Positions 63,758-64,000 of a stretch of 64,000 bases of DNA are shown here, piece by piece. The position numbers and the translations under genes were made by a program. The stretch's first letter is position 1. Every line of letters starts with the position of its first letter. This stretch comes from Streptomyces canus (GTDB lineage Bacteria; Actinomycetota; Actinomycetes; Streptomycetales; Streptomycetaceae): the NCBI RefSeq assembly GCF_030816965.1, contig NZ_JAUSYQ010000002.1, positions 6,128,001 through 6,192,000 on the forward strand, written 5' to 3'. The notes under the pieces were generated by a model. The model did not search any database and was not told the origin of the DNA. It saw only the letters and a list, made by a program, of their open reading frames with translations.

Positions 63758-64000
63758 ATGCGTACTGCGTACAACGTGGAGACGGTCAGGGCCGCCGAGC
63801 GGGAGTTGATGGCACGGCTGCCGGAGGGCGCGCTGATGCAGCGGGCGGCTGCCGGACTGGCCGCCGCCTGCGCGGACCTGCTGGGGCGGGTGTACGGCCG
63901 CAGGGTCGTGCTGCTCGTCGGGAGCGGGGACAACGGCGGGGACGCCCTCTATGCGGGGGCCCGGCTCGCGCGGCGGGGCGCGGGCGTGACCGCCATGCTG
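63758..64000 (+). CDS. nnrE: NAD(P)H-hydrate epimerase / dehydratase, N-terminal part (3' end outside window)
   Basis: The first 81 residues of a YjeF-type repair enzyme: MRTAYNVETVRAAERELMAR at the start and the Rossmann-like LVGSGDNGGDALYAGARLAR near 52-71. In actinobacteria it is usually a fusion of epimerase and ADP-dependent dehydratase; the second domain is outside the window. ATG at 63758, with gggggaga about 13 bases upstream. Normally sits next to acpS. Confidence 0.93.
   Translation, partial: MRTAYNVETVRAAERELMARLPEGALMQRAAAGLAAACADLLGRVYGRRVVLLVGSGDNGGDALYAGARLARRGAGVTAML

Overview
The window is a high-GC (about 70%) actinobacterial chromosome segment, almost certainly Streptomyces. 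The grounds are strong G/C bias at third codon positions, frequent GTG starts, lineage-typical extensions on ribosomal proteins (L23 N-tail, S3 and L17 C-tails, S9 acidic N-tail), and developmental-type XRE/DUF397/ATPase genes.

Layout. (1) 1-2356: end of fusA, then tuf with a strong terminator. (2) 2357-4565: a decayed minus-strand gene, a small 4-TM protein and an acyltransferase. (3) 4611-21379: the fused S10-spc-alpha ribosomal supercluster (rpsJ to rplO, secY, adk, map, infA, rpmJ, rpsM, rpsK, rpoA, rplQ); no rpsD gene is present, as usual in Streptomyces. (4) 21486-23863: a secreted protein and truA. (5) 23829-31370: a minus-strand exopolysaccharide block: an egghead-like GT2 glycosyltransferase, a GH113-like hydrolase, a sugar-1-phosphate nucleotidyltransferase, an O-acyltransferase with SGNH domain, and a GH26 enzyme. 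Every specificity that can be guessed points to beta-mannose chemistry. (6) 31747-40255: a membrane protein, rplM-rpsI, glmM, a DUF389 protein, coaA, a SUKH protein and glmS, i.e. amino-sugar and CoA supply. (7) 40242-47356: accessory genes (M16 peptidase with a partner, XRE/DUF397/ATPase set, phosphatase, lipoprotein, Rpn-type nuclease) and acpS. (8) 47514-50130: a DUF4132 protein and a truncated downstream gene. (9) 50130-63527: a complete mce lipid-importer operon (MceG-type ATPase, two YrbE permeases, six Mce proteins, two Mce-associated proteins), preceded by an ECF sigma factor with a membrane-spanning C-terminal extension and a lytic transglycosylase. (10) 63758-end: the start of an NAD(P)H-hydrate epimerase gene.

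How the parts relate. acpS and the hydrate epimerase gene are usually neighbours in streptomycetes, so roughly 16 kb including the mce block appears to have been inserted between them; the truncated gene at 50054-50130 marks one likely breakpoint. A 34-bp sequence, 30/34 identical, sits at the same distance upstream of both the mce operon and the transglycosylase/sigma operon. The simplest reading is that the ECF sigma factor drives both, a self-contained regulon coupling wall remodelling and lipid import. yrbEB carries a one-base insertion that should be checked, because it joins its first half in frame with mceA.

No tRNA, rRNA, CRISPR array, transposase or origin was recognised. All promoter and operator calls are by eye.
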